Assembly: GCA_020630275.1 (NCBI GenBank)
Contig: JAHDBU010000010.1
Span: 1-34,147, forward strand
DNA length: 34,147 nt
Direction of reading: 5' to 3'
Source of the DNA: Hellea sp.
Lineage (GTDB): Bacteria > Pseudomonadota > Alphaproteobacteria > Caulobacterales > Maricaulaceae
The translations under genes were made by a program, and so were the position numbers. The notes beneath the pieces are model-generated. The model was given only the letters and a program-made list of their open reading frames with translations. It did not search any database and was not told the DNA's origin. This document shows positions 1 to 9,369 of this stretch, in pieces (the stretch's first letter is position 1; every line of letters starts with the position of its first letter).

Positions 1-869
1 AGAACACGCCCCGCCACCGCGTCAAGTTTCGCCAACAGTTTCGGATCACGGGCTTCAGGGGCTGTGATCATGGCCACATCCAGATTGGTTTCGATGCCCT
101 GTGGACTTGGGGTTCGCTGTGTTTTGGCGAGCGTGCCCACGAGTTCCTTCACGGCGGCTCTTGCCGTATTAGCGTTTTGCATCAACACAGCAATCACAGA
201 CGCCACATCCACATTACCGTGATCCGGATGCCAGCAATCATAGTCGGTGACCATGGCCATGGTGGCATAAGGCAGTTCCGCTTCGCGGGCGAGCTTGGCT
301 TCGGGCATATTCGTCATGCCGATCACGTCACAGCCCCATTGTCTATACATATGACTCTCGGCTTTGGTTGAGAATTGCGGACCTTCCATCGCTAGATAAG
401 TGCCGCCCCTATGGACGGTCGCACCAGCCGCTTCCGCCGCATCACCGGCCAGTCCGGATAAGCGCATACAGACAGGGTCAGCCGTTGAAACATGGGCCAC
501 CATGCCTGTGCCAAAGAATGACTTTTCACGTTTAAAAGTCCGGTCAATGAACTGATCGACCATAACGAAATGGCCGGGGGCGTAAGTCTCTTTTAATGAG
601 CCGACGGCGGAGATCGAGAGTACATCCGTACACCCTGCCCGCTTGAGCGCATCGATATTGGCGCGGTAGTTCACATCACTGGGCGAAAGACGGTGACCTC
701 TACCATGGCGTGGCAGGAAGCGCAGCTTTATTCCCTCCAGTTCTGCAAACAGGATATCATCCGATGGCATGCCCCATGGGGTCTCGATGGAGATCCACTC
801 CCGGTTCTCCAACGCCTCCATATCATAAAGGCCGGAACCGCCTAAAATACCGATAACCCATTCGCTCAT
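1..869 (-). CDS. mtnP: S-methyl-5'-thioadenosine phosphorylase, partial (runs off the left edge)
   Basis: Minus-strand translation from ATG at 869: MSEWVIGILGGSGLYDMEALENREWISIETPWGMPSDDI...FLPRHGRGHRLSPSDVNYRANIDALK...GTYLAMEGPQFSTKAES..., typical MTAP/PNP family. Missing from the ORF track because it is open at the edge. Confidence 0.93.
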   Translation of the reverse strand, partial: MSEWVIGILGGSGLYDMEALENREWISIETPWGMPSDDILFAELEGIKLRFLPRHGRGHRLSPSDVNYRANIDALKRAGCTDVLSISAVGSLKETYAPGHFVMVDQFIDRTFKREKSFFGTGMVAHVSTADPVCMRLSGLAGDAAEAAGATVHRGGTYLAMEGPQFSTKAESHMYRQWGCDVIGMTNMPEAKLAREAELPYATMAMVTDYDCWHPDHGNVDVASVIAVLMQNANTARAAVKELVGTLAKTQRTPSPQGIETNLDVAMITAPEARDPKLLAKLDAVAGRV

Positions 870-879
870 TTTACTCTCC

Positions 880-1377
880 TTACATCAGAGATTTAAACAT
901 GACATAAGCATCCACATAGTATTGCGCTTTGTGATGAAATGCCCCCGGCAAAGTACCGACGATATCAAATCCCTGCGATTGCCATAGCCGAACCGCACCG
1001 TAATTGGTACTCACAACAAGGTTATATTGCATGCCGCGATAGGCTTCTTCCTTCGCAACCATTTGCGAATGCTGACACATTTTTGTGGCAACACCCCTCC
1101 CGCGAAAAACCGGGTCGACAATATATCCGCAATTACAAATATGCGCTCCCAAGGATTCCGAGTTGGGCCGGATATAATAAGTTCCACAGACTTCTCCAGT
1201 CTCTTCCTCGACGGCAACGAATGTCGTTTTATCTGAGGCAAACCAATAAGCCCGCGCATCAGCTTCACTGACATCCATGGCAACCGGATAGCTTTCTCCA
1301 GCCGCAAAAACAGGCTGTAAAAACGCCCAAATCTGGGCCCAGTGTTTATCTGGATCGCAAGGCAGGATTTCAAACAT
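880..1377 (-). CDS. GNAT family N-acetyltransferase
   Basis: 165 aa ORF with GNAT-like core GYIVDPVFRGRGVATKMCQHSQ and C-terminal NYGAVRLWQSQGFDIVGTLPGAF. Confidence 0.85.
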   Translation of the reverse strand: MFEILPCDPDKHWAQIWAFLQPVFAAGESYPVAMDVSEADARAYWFASDKTTFVAVEEETGEVCGTYYIRPNSESLGAHICNCGYIVDPVFRGRGVATKMCQHSQMVAKEEAYRGMQYNLVVSTNYGAVRLWQSQGFDIVGTLPGAFHHKAQYYVDAYVMFKSLM

Positions 1378-1397
1378 GAGGCCTCATAAACAAAAAA

Positions 1398-1418
1398 AGC
1401 CCGGCGTAAAACCGGGCT
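1398..1418 (-). terminator. Rho-independent terminator of the pet operon
   Basis: AGCCCGG-cgtaaaa-CCGGGCT stem followed on the minus strand by TTTTTTTG, just downstream of the cytochrome c1 stop at 1441. Confidence 0.85.
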
Positions 1419-1440
1419 CTTTGTAATTCGTTCTAAAAGC

Positions 1441-2283
1441 TTAGTGCTTAACGTTCCGCCAAACTTCTTTGTAAGCGAAGAACAGAAGACCAGCCAGAAT
1501 AAGCAAATAGATCATCACAGATAATCCCAAACTCTTGCGGGCTTCCATTTTTGGATCAGCCGTCCACATGAGGAATTCTGTCACGTCCTTGGCCATCTGC
1601 TCGCGCGTAGCTTCTGGTGGCTGGATCTCTTTAACAGAGCCATCTTTGTTCTGGACCTTGATAACCTCATATTCGACTTTTCCGTCAAACAACTGGTCCG
1701 GCATAGCTACCTTAGTACCCAGAAACTTGTTGAACATATTGTCGTCTTTGTCATAGCCCAGCAGGAAGCTGTAGATATGATTGGCACCATCCGGGCGTGC
1801 TTTGGCCATTACCGAAAGATCTGGCGGAGCTTTTCCAAAGTTCGCAGCTGCCGCAGCGACATCATTCGGGTAAGGCGATGGGAATTTGTCGACAGGTTTG
1901 CCGTCCCGAGGCAGGTCCTCTCCCGTATCCCAGTCGATATCCTGAATCGGCACAGGATAATTTTTAGCGATATATTTCACAACCGGATTATCAATCGGAT
2001 TTGGATATTTCTTATCGTAAAACGGTCCACCCTTATCGCCCAGGTGGCGGAAAGACATGAACTTCAGCTGATGGCAGGAAGAACAGACTTCTTGATAGAC
2101 TTGATAGCCGCGCTGCATGGCGTGCCGGTCAAATTTTCCAGTGAAACCATTGAAGCCCCATTCGACCTTCTTCTTGTATTTGCTGTCGCCACCGCCAGCC
2201 GCTTCAGCGACTTTGACGCCGGCAAATGCCGCCAGGCCTAACGCCGTTGCGGCGACCAAGGCTGTTTTCAACGTCAGTCTCAT
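1441..2283 (-). CDS. petC: Cytochrome c1 of the bc1 complex
   Basis: Signal peptide, heme motif CSSCH, ...MSFRHLGDKGGPF, C-terminal TM anchor; overlaps the cytochrome b gene by 4 nt. Confidence 0.95.
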   Translation of the reverse strand: MRLTLKTALVAATALGLAAFAGVKVAEAAGGGDSKYKKKVEWGFNGFTGKFDRHAMQRGYQVYQEVCSSCHQLKFMSFRHLGDKGGPFYDKKYPNPIDNPVVKYIAKNYPVPIQDIDWDTGEDLPRDGKPVDKFPSPYPNDVAAAAANFGKAPPDLSVMAKARPDGANHIYSFLLGYDKDDNMFNKFLGTKVAMPDQLFDGKVEYEVIKVQNKDGSVKEIQPPEATREQMAKDVTEFLMWTADPKMEARKSLGLSVMIYLLILAGLLFFAYKEVWRNVKH

Positions 2284-3572
2284 GATGACGCTCCTCCAGA
2301 AGGTACTCCTCCCGACGACGATCCTCCGAGTACGGATTTGGTGATGGATTCCGGTAACTCTTTGGGCTTCTCAATCATGCCCATAATCGGCAGGATCAAA
2401 AGGAAGTAAGCAAAGTAATAAAGGGTAGATATTCTTGACAGCCACAGGAAGTTCAGTCCTTTGCCTTCGCCCATCGGGATCGCAATATCCGATGGCGTCG
2501 CCGCACCGCACCACCCCAAAATAAATGAGTTGATCAGAAACAGAATGAACCAGATACGAGTCACAGGTCGGAAACGCATGGAGCGAACCTTGGACGTATC
2601 CAGCCATGGCAGGATGAATAGAACCGCAATGGCTCCGACCATCAGTAACAGCCCCATCAGCTTGTCTGGCACAGCCCGCAGGATGGCATAGAACGGCAGG
2701 AAGTACCATTCCGGCACGATGTGTGCGGGTGTCGCAAGAGGGTCGGCCTCGATGTAGTTATCAGCATGCCCTAACGCGTCGGGGTAGTAAAAGATGAAGA
2801 AGGCGAATATCAGTAGAAAGACGACAATCGCAAAGGCGTCTTTGACCGTGTAAAAAGGGTGGAACGGCAAAGTGTCTTCCTTGGATTTTGGTTCAATACC
2901 GACAGGGTTATTTTGACCGGTATGATGAAAAGCCCAAATGTGCAAACCAACGATTGCCGCAATCAAGAACGGCAGCAAATAATGCAACGCGAAGAAACGG
3001 TTGAGCGTCGCATTGTCAACCGAATAACCGCCCAAAATCCATTGCTGCAGCGCCTCTCCCACAAACGGAACCGCCGTAAAGAAGTTAGAAATCACGGTCG
3101 CGCCCCAGAATGACATCTGCCCCCAAGGCAGAGTGTACCCTAAGAAGGCCGTCGCCATCATGATTAGGTAGATAATACAACCTAATATCCAAGTCATTTC
3201 CCGAGGGGCCTTGTAGGAGCCGTAGTAAAGCCCCCTGAACATGTGAATGTAGACAGCAAAGAAAAACATCGCTGCCCCCACTGCGTGCATGGGTTGAATT
3301 AACCAACCAAAAGGCACGTCACGTCGTATACGCTGAACATCGGAAAACGCGACATCGACATTCGCCGTGTAATGCATCGCCAAAATGATCCCCGAGATAA
3401 TCTGGACCATAAGGCAAAGTGTCAAAATACCGCCAAACGTCCACCAGTAATTCAAATTACGAGGACTTGGGTATGTCATAAAATCTGCGCCCATCCGGAC
3501 AATCGGCAGACGTTTATCTAGCCACTTGGTGACGCCGTATTTTGGTTCATATGTTGAAAGATGTCCGCTCAT
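2280..3572 (-). CDS. petB: Cytochrome b of the bc1 complex
   Basis: 430 aa multi-TM protein with NYWWTFGGILTLCLMVQIISGIILAMHY, GYTLPWGQMSFWGATVI, PEWYFLPFYAILRAVPDK. Confidence 0.97.
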   Translation of the reverse strand: MSGHLSTYEPKYGVTKWLDKRLPIVRMGADFMTYPSPRNLNYWWTFGGILTLCLMVQIISGIILAMHYTANVDVAFSDVQRIRRDVPFGWLIQPMHAVGAAMFFFAVYIHMFRGLYYGSYKAPREMTWILGCIIYLIMMATAFLGYTLPWGQMSFWGATVISNFFTAVPFVGEALQQWILGGYSVDNATLNRFFALHYLLPFLIAAIVGLHIWAFHHTGQNNPVGIEPKSKEDTLPFHPFYTVKDAFAIVVFLLIFAFFIFYYPDALGHADNYIEADPLATPAHIVPEWYFLPFYAILRAVPDKLMGLLLMVGAIAVLFILPWLDTSKVRSMRFRPVTRIWFILFLINSFILGWCGAATPSDIAIPMGEGKGLNFLWLSRISTLYYFAYFLLILPIMGMIEKPKELPESITKSVLGGSSSGGVPSGGASS

Positions 3573-3574
3573 GA

Positions 3575-4144
3575 TTAACCGACCTTGATAACAGTATCTG
3601 AAACGTATTCGTAAGGAGGAATAACGAGATTTTCTGGTGCAGGTCCTTTACGTATACGGCCCGCCGTATCGTAGTGTGAACCGTGGCACGGGCAGTACCA
3701 ACCGCCATATTCGCCCAGCGCGTCAACTTTGCCTTGCTCGCCAATCGGCACGCAACCAAAGTGAGTGCAAACGCCAACCATAACGAGGTAGCGCGGGTCC
3801 AGCTTGCCTTCTTTGTTGGGCATCAGGCGCTCATTATCTGTGGCTGGATCCGGTAGAGTTGCCACATCAACGGCTTCGGCCTCGGCAATCTCGGCAGGTG
3901 TTCTATGTCTTACAAAGACAGGCTTGCCGCGCCAAAGCGACTTTACTTGTGAGCCTTCGTCAATATTGGAAAGGTCAATTTCAATCGAACCCGCAGCCTT
4001 TGTATCGGCAGCCATACTCATTTGCGAAACCAAAGGCCATCCTATGGCGCCAGCGCCGACAGCAGCGACAGCCCCGGCAGCAATATAGATAAAATCGCGC
4101 TTCTCTTCGTCTACGTGATCATGTGAGTGTTCGGTGTCAGACAC
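3575..4144 (-). CDS. petA: Ubiquinol-cytochrome c reductase Rieske iron-sulfur subunit (canonical)
   Basis: CTHFGC ... GGWYCPCHGSHYD, KRDFIY Tat-type anchor, GPAPENL Pro loop. Confidence 0.97.
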   Translation of the reverse strand: MSDTEHSHDHVDEEKRDFIYIAAGAVAAVGAGAIGWPLVSQMSMAADTKAAGSIEIDLSNIDEGSQVKSLWRGKPVFVRHRTPAEIAEAEAVDVATLPDPATDNERLMPNKEGKLDPRYLVMVGVCTHFGCVPIGEQGKVDALGEYGGWYCPCHGSHYDTAGRIRKGPAPENLVIPPYEYVSDTVIKVG

Positions 4145-4189
4145 GGGAGAATCCCTTCCATTTTACACATGTAATTTCGAGCGTCGTAA

Positions 4190-4206
4190 TAAACATTTTG
4201 TGTTTA
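4190..4206. promoter_or_regulatory. Short inverted repeat upstream of petA (possible regulator site)
   Basis: TAAACA-ttttg-TGTTTA in the 102-nt gap between the two Rieske genes; function not shown. Confidence 0.25.
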
Positions 4207-4224
4207 AAAGGCTAATTTTTAATC

Positions 4225-4239
4225 GCGGCACAACGCCGC
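4225..4239 (-). other. Small GC hairpin just after the second Rieske gene stop
   Basis: GCGGC-acaac-GCCGC perfect 5-bp stem in the gap; no convincing T-run on the minus strand. Confidence 0.4.
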
Positions 4240-4246
4240 AAGCTTT

Positions 4247-4816
4247 TTATCGCCGGATGAATTTGTGGTTTGGAAACTCCACAATGTTTTCAGTCACATA
4301 TTTAAATTCAGGTATGGGCAGATTGGTTGGCGAGGGTCCTTTTCTAACGCGGCCAGACGTATCGAAATGCGCACCGTGAGACGGACAATACCAGCCACCA
4401 TAATCGCCCATTGGATCCTTTTTGTTTTGCTCGCCTGTAACGATCGCCCCGAAATGGGTGCAGACCGCCGATAGGATCAGAAAGCGTGGGTCCAGAGTGC
4501 CATCGGGCCTTGGGCGCAAGCGATCTTCATCGGTTTCCGGATGAGGCAAAGTGGAAATGTCGACATTCCTGGCGGTATCAATTTCCCACTGGGCACGATG
4601 ACGAATAATCACAGGCGTCCTATTTGCCAAAATTTTAATCGCTGACCCTTCGGGAATAAGACTCAAATCAACAGTGATGGGACGACCGACCACGATATCA
4701 TTCGCGATCCCGGTGCTCTTGGCTAAAGGAATTGTTGCTGCAGCCACGCCCCCTGCGGCCATAACTCCCGCCGAAATAAAAATGAACTTGCGTCTGGTTT
4801 GGTTTGATTTGTCCAC
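4247..4816 (-). CDS. Divergent Rieske-domain paralogue lacking the disulfide cysteines
   Basis: 189 aa, TRRKFIF Tat motif plus TM anchor, CTHFGA ... GGWYCPSHGAHFD, GPSPTNL Pro loop; clearly homologous to the adjacent petA product. Confidence 0.92.
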   Translation of the reverse strand: MDKSNQTRRKFIFISAGVMAAGGVAAATIPLAKSTGIANDIVVGRPITVDLSLIPEGSAIKILANRTPVIIRHRAQWEIDTARNVDISTLPHPETDEDRLRPRPDGTLDPRFLILSAVCTHFGAIVTGEQNKKDPMGDYGGWYCPSHGAHFDTSGRVRKGPSPTNLPIPEFKYVTENIVEFPNHKFIRR

Positions 4817-4869
4817 GGTTGCATCCTAGCAAGGCGCGGAGTGAAGGCAAGATAACGGAAAGTCGCACA

Positions 4870-5319
4870 ATGAAGGTCACGCTTTACCAGCCCGATATCG
4901 CCCAGAACCTGGGCGCGGCCATGCGGCTTTGTGCCTGTTTTGATGTGCCGCTGGGTGTGATCGAACCGTGCGGTTTTCCCTTATCCGTCAAAGCGCTGCG
5001 ACGGACGGCTATGGATTATGGGACCGCAGATGATTTGACCCGCTATGCAAACTGGGACGCATTTCAATCTAAGGCCTCAGGGCGAACAGTCTTATTTACG
5101 ACGAAAGCGGCCGAGCGGCTGGAACGTTTTGAGTTTCAAGCGGGAGACCATCTATTATTCGGACGGGAGAGCGCCGGCGTGCCGGACGATGTGCACGCCT
5201 CAGTCAACGCCCGCGTTATTATTCCTCTGGGCCCTGATGTGCGGTCTTTTAACCTCGCGACAAGTGTAGCCATTGGGTTATATGAAGCCCTGAGGCAAAC
5301 AAATGGACTGCCGAAATGA
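4870..5319 (+). CDS. trmL: tRNA (cytidine(34)-2'-O)-methyltransferase, SpoU family
   Basis: [38 protein letters not shown] ... [15 protein letters not shown] ... [26 protein letters not shown]. Start set at the internal ATG 4870, not 4804. Confidence 0.93.
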   Translation: MKVTLYQPDIAQNLGAAMRLCACFDVPLGVIEPCGFPLSVKALRRTAMDYGTADDLTRYANWDAFQSKASGRTVLFTTKAAERLERFEFQAGDHLLFGRESAGVPDDVHASVNARVIIPLGPDVRSFNLATSVAIGLYEALRQTNGLPK

Positions 5320-6179
5320 GTTTTGATCAAAAGAAAAGACAGGCCGCCAATTGGTTTCGCGAACTCCGCGATACGATTTGCGCTGAGTTTGAAGTCCTTG
5401 AGTTGGAAGCTTCGGACGGACTTTATGGTCCGACACCGGGCAAGTTTGAGTTTGAAGACTGGCAGCGCAAAAATGATGGCGGCGGCGGAACCGGCGGCAT
5501 GCTCCGTGGTCGTTTGTTTGAGAAATGCGGTGTGCATATATCGGTCGTCCACGGTGAGTTTGAAGGCGAGATGCGCGAAACTGTGCCAGGGGCCAAGGAT
5601 GATCCGCGCTTTTGGGCGGCGGGTGTGAGCCTGATTGCGCATCTGACCAATCCCAACATTCCAGCTGTTCATATGAACACCCGTTATATTGTGACCACGC
5701 AGGACTGGTTTGGTGGCGGGGCGGATCTAACCCCTACTCAGGCCAAAGCCCGCGTGCAAAACCATCCGGATGCAATCGCCTTTCATTCCGGCATGCAGGC
5801 GGTCTGCAATGCGCATGATTGCGCCGATTACGAAAAATACAAACAATGGTGCGATGACTATTTTCACCTGCATCACCGCGACGAGCCCCGAGGCATAGGG
5901 GGCATCTTTTATGACCGGCATAATAGCGGGAACTGGGATGCAGACTTTGCTTTTACCCAAGACGTGGGGCGAGGCTTTTTAAAAACTTATACCGATATCG
6001 TGCGTGGCCGCATGGACGAGCCCTGGACGGAAGCCGACCGCGAAGAACAACTTATTACCCGTGGACGCTATGTGGAATTCAACCTGCTCTATGATCGGGG
6101 TACGACTTTTGGCCTCAAAACCGGAGGCAATGTCAAAACGATCTTGTCTTCCATGCCGCCCGTTGTGAAATGGCCGTAA
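5316..6179 (+). CDS. hemF: Oxygen-dependent coproporphyrinogen-III oxidase
   Basis: [74 protein letters not shown]. Confidence 0.97.
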   Translation: MSFDQKKRQAANWFRELRDTICAEFEVLELEASDGLYGPTPGKFEFEDWQRKNDGGGGTGGMLRGRLFEKCGVHISVVHGEFEGEMRETVPGAKDDPRFWAAGVSLIAHLTNPNIPAVHMNTRYIVTTQDWFGGGADLTPTQAKARVQNHPDAIAFHSGMQAVCNAHDCADYEKYKQWCDDYFHLHHRDEPRGIGGIFYDRHNSGNWDADFAFTQDVGRGFLKTYTDIVRGRMDEPWTEADREEQLITRGRYVEFNLLYDRGTTFGLKTGGNVKTILSSMPPVVKWP

Positions 6180-6193
6180 AGTAAAACATAAAA

Positions 6194-6215
6194 AAAGAGG
6201 CCCGAAGGCCTCTTT
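6194..6215. terminator. Bidirectional intrinsic terminator between convergent hemF and the S8 peptidase gene
   Basis: AAAGAGGCC-cgaa-GGCCTCTTT hairpin with A/T flanks. Confidence 0.85.
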
Positions 6216-6238
6216 CGAATTCAAAAATTCAAACTGTC

Positions 6239-7345
6239 TTAGTTGACACAGACGTCGTACACATCGCTAGATGTGCGCGCGATGTCACCGCCATCTGAAC
6301 AACCGCCCAACAGAACAACGCCGGCAACGTGTGGCGATGCCATGGAAGTCCCGGAAATCGTGCGGTAGCCGCCATCTTTCCATGTTGAGTTAATAGAAGA
6401 CCCAGGTGCAATCCAATCAACAGGTGGCTGACCGTAGTTTGAGAAGCTGGACCAACCATCACTTGATGTCGATGATGCAACTGTCAAAATGTTTGGACCG
6501 TTTGCAGAGGCGGGAGAGCCGTTTGTGAAGCTAGAGTCGTTACCAGCAGCTAGTACAAATGTCGTTCCGCCAGCAGAAGCAGCTTCGACAGCGTCATTCA
6601 GGGCCTGTGAGAAACCACCACCCAGGCTCATATTCGCAACGTCGCAGTTTGTAGAGGCAACGTGGTCAACACCAGCGATAACACCTGACGTCGAACCAGA
6701 ACCACGAGCACCCAAAACTTTGATAGGAACAACTGTTGCGCCAGCGGCAACGCCGATAACACCAACTTCATTGTCAATCGCAGCAATAGTACCGGCGACG
6801 TGTGTACCGTGCCCATTACCGTCGTCCATTCCGGCGTCCTTGCCCTTTGTGAAGGCAGAGAAACCCTGAGACGCATCGACGTTCAGGTCAGGATGGTCGA
6901 GGTCAATACCAGAATCGAGGACACAGGCAACGCCATTCGATGCAACACCACCATTGACTCGGGTAATACCCCAAGGCGTTGTTTGGGCTGGGCCGGTCGT
7001 ACCACCGTCACCACCGCCGCCTGGGCCTTTCCCTGGAGGACGTGGCATTGCGCGCATCATGCCGTCGGCTTCGAAATAAGCGATACGTGGATTGTTTGCG
7101 GCCAATTTTTCAGCGGCTGTCGCTGACATGCGAGCCGAGAAACCTTTGATTGCCGTAGAATATGTGTGACCCATTTGACCACCAGCGCGATTGACGGCTT
7201 GGTTGGCCAGGCCCGGGGCTTCAGCGCCCGAAACAGAATTATCGAAAACGAATATCCAGCTTTCCTGTGCGTTGGCATTGGCTGACATAGCCGCGGTCAA
7301 CGCGATTCCTGTTCCTATAAGGGCTGCTTTTTTGAAAATTGCCAT
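6239..7345 (-). CDS. Secreted subtilisin-like (S8) serine peptidase with I9-type propeptide
   Basis: Signal peptide ending ANAQE; triad motifs VLDSGIDLDHPD, GNGHGTHVAGT, SGTSMASPHVAG. Confidence 0.95.
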   Translation of the reverse strand: MAIFKKAALIGTGIALTAAMSANANAQESWIFVFDNSVSGAEAPGLANQAVNRAGGQMGHTYSTAIKGFSARMSATAAEKLAANNPRIAYFEADGMMRAMPRPPGKGPGGGGDGGTTGPAQTTPWGITRVNGGVASNGVACVLDSGIDLDHPDLNVDASQGFSAFTKGKDAGMDDGNGHGTHVAGTIAAIDNEVGVIGVAAGATVVPIKVLGARGSGSTSGVIAGVDHVASTNCDVANMSLGGGFSQALNDAVEAASAGGTTFVLAAGNDSSFTNGSPASANGPNILTVASSTSSDGWSSFSNYGQPPVDWIAPGSSINSTWKDGGYRTISGTSMASPHVAGVVLLGGCSDGGDIARTSSDVYDVCVN

Positions 7346-7547
7346 GCTTGTTTTCCTCCCGAAATTGCAAAGACCGCACTTTCTTTATAATCCCAACATG
7401 AATGTCAAATGATTGTATGAAAAAAGGGAAAGATTTCCAATAATCCGCTTATTTGAAGAATCATATTCCAATATTCAATGCGGGAAATATGGCAAAATTA
7501 GGACCATATGCACAAAATTGCTCATGCAGCACGAAATTTTACCACTT

Positions 7548-8786
7548 TTAACGTGATTTGGGGTGAATCATTCCAAGCGCCGTTAAGAGCTTCGCCTTGT
7601 CCGCTTCGAAGCCGCTTCTTATCCATAACTCTTTCAGGGCCCTAAGCATTTTACCCATTTCTGGCCCGTCTTTGACGCCTGCAGTTTTCAGGTCCCGGCC
7701 CTTTAATGGGAACTCAGGAATTGGCCAGTCGCGGGCAAACCTTGCCTGTTTTACCCACTCGGCTGCTATAATGGGATCCGGCTCGCCAGCGGCTCTGACA
7801 GTCATTCGGTCATAGGCCGTTTGCGGTGTACTGGCATAAACCCCCTGTTTAAAGGTTCGCTCGGCCATATCTGGTGAAAAAGCTACTTGATTGCCCGCCC
7901 ACGACAATAATCGTGCCCGCTCAATATTGGAAATCTTCAAACGTTTGGCCAACCCCGCCATGGCCAATTCATCTCGACCAGACATGGCCATCAACCGGAG
8001 AAGTGGATCGGGCTCTATATTATGGCGCTCTTCCAATGCCTGCATTAACGCTAGACCTTCGGCATTGGAGCTTTCCGGCAGGACAACCGGCAAAATATCA
8101 TTGGTCAGCATGATTTGCACGGCGCGCGCCGGTTTCGGCGCCGACAACATTTTCTTGATTTCCATCCAAACCCGTTCGGACGAAAGAGATTTCAGCCCGG
8201 CCCGGTTTTCCCGACAGGCCTTGAGCGCAGCCGCATCGATTTTTCTGTCACCCGCATACCAAGCCAGAAACCGGAAATAGCGGAGAACACGAAGATAATC
8301 CTCCCTTACGCGCGCATCACCGTCGCCGACAAAATTGAATTTGCGCGTCTTTATATCGGTGAGTCCTTGTCCCGTAGGGTCATAAACATGGCCCTGCTGA
8401 TCGGCATAAAGCGCATTAATCGTGAAATCCCGACGGACGGCATCCTCCGCCCAGTCCTTGGTGAAGGCGATGACGGCTCGACGGCCGTCGGTTTGAACAT
8501 CTTTGCGGAGAGAGGTGATTTCGAGCGGTTCTCCATCAACAACAGCCGTTATGGTTCCGTGCTCAATGCCGGTAGGTACGGTTTTAATATCAGCCGCTGT
8601 CAATATGTCTTGCACCTCTTTCGGCTCGAGTTGTGTGGCTAAATCAATATCACCGATGCGTTCACCCATGATCGCATTGCGCACGCAACCACCGACAAAC
8701 CGCGTTGTGCCATCAGGGAGTGCGGCCATAATGGCCTTGGCACCTTTGGACGACAGCCAGCTATGTTCCTTTGGATCAAGCTTCAT
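7548..8786 (-). CDS. cca: CCA tRNA nucleotidyltransferase
   Basis: RFVGGCVRNAIMGERIGDIDLAT, RRDFTINALYAD, DYLRVLRYFRFLAWY. Confidence 0.94.
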   Translation of the reverse strand: MKLDPKEHSWLSSKGAKAIMAALPDGTTRFVGGCVRNAIMGERIGDIDLATQLEPKEVQDILTAADIKTVPTGIEHGTITAVVDGEPLEITSLRKDVQTDGRRAVIAFTKDWAEDAVRRDFTINALYADQQGHVYDPTGQGLTDIKTRKFNFVGDGDARVREDYLRVLRYFRFLAWYAGDRKIDAAALKACRENRAGLKSLSSERVWMEIKKMLSAPKPARAVQIMLTNDILPVVLPESSNAEGLALMQALEERHNIEPDPLLRLMAMSGRDELAMAGLAKRLKISNIERARLLSWAGNQVAFSPDMAERTFKQGVYASTPQTAYDRMTVRAAGEPDPIIAAEWVKQARFARDWPIPEFPLKGRDLKTAGVKDGPEMGKMLRALKELWIRSGFEADKAKLLTALGMIHPKSR

Positions 8787-9369
8787 GGCTAAAGCCTCTT
8801 TGATAGACCCGGTAAATCATCATGGCCGTCATCCCCCAGAGATTTCTATGCACACCGTTTGGTTCGTCATATGGCATGTCGTAAAGTCGGTGCTCGCGCC
8901 CATCAAAGAATACATCTCGGGGGACATGATTATCCGGGTTCATTAAAAACGAAAGGGGAATTTCGAACAGATCCGCCACTTCTCGGGGGTCGGGCTTCAT
9001 ATCTGCTTGCGCGTCCACAATCCCTACATAGGGCGTTACCCGGTATTCCGTCACTGCATTAAAAGACGGCAGACGACCGATGAGTTCGATTTGATCCTCA
9101 ACCAGACCTATCTCTTCCCAAGTCTCACGGAACGCCGCCGCCTGCGCCGTTTCGCCGGGCTCTATTTTGCCACCAGGAAAGCTAATTTGCCCAGGATGGC
9201 TTGGCATGGTTTCCGGACGTTGTGTCAAAATGACTTGCCAAACATCCCGTTTTACAAGCGGCATCAGCACAGTGGCACGGCGCTGGCCCTCGCGTTTGAT
9301 GGCATCATCATCACCCGTGATTTCCACAGGCAATAGGGCTGATCGGATTTTATCAATTGGGTCGGTCAT
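8776..9369 (-). CDS. NUDIX hydrolase, CoA pyrophosphatase-like
   Basis: Nudix box GGKIEPGETAQAAAFRETWEEIGL; start at MTDPIDKIRSALL (9369) preferred over 9405. Confidence 0.9.
   Translation of the reverse strand: MTDPIDKIRSALLPVEITGDDDAIKREGQRRATVLMPLVKRDVWQVILTQRPETMPSHPGQISFPGGKIEPGETAQAAAFRETWEEIGLVEDQIELIGRLPSFNAVTEYRVTPYVGIVDAQADMKPDPREVADLFEIPLSFLMNPDNHVPRDVFFDGREHRLYDMPYDEPNGVHRNLWGMTAMMIYRVYQRGFSHEA

Noticed and set aside
939-2344. Plus-strand ORFs of 60-154 aa opposite the GNAT and cytochrome c1 genes
   Set aside because: They are antisense shadows of well-supported minus-strand genes, with low-complexity composition and no recognisable domain.
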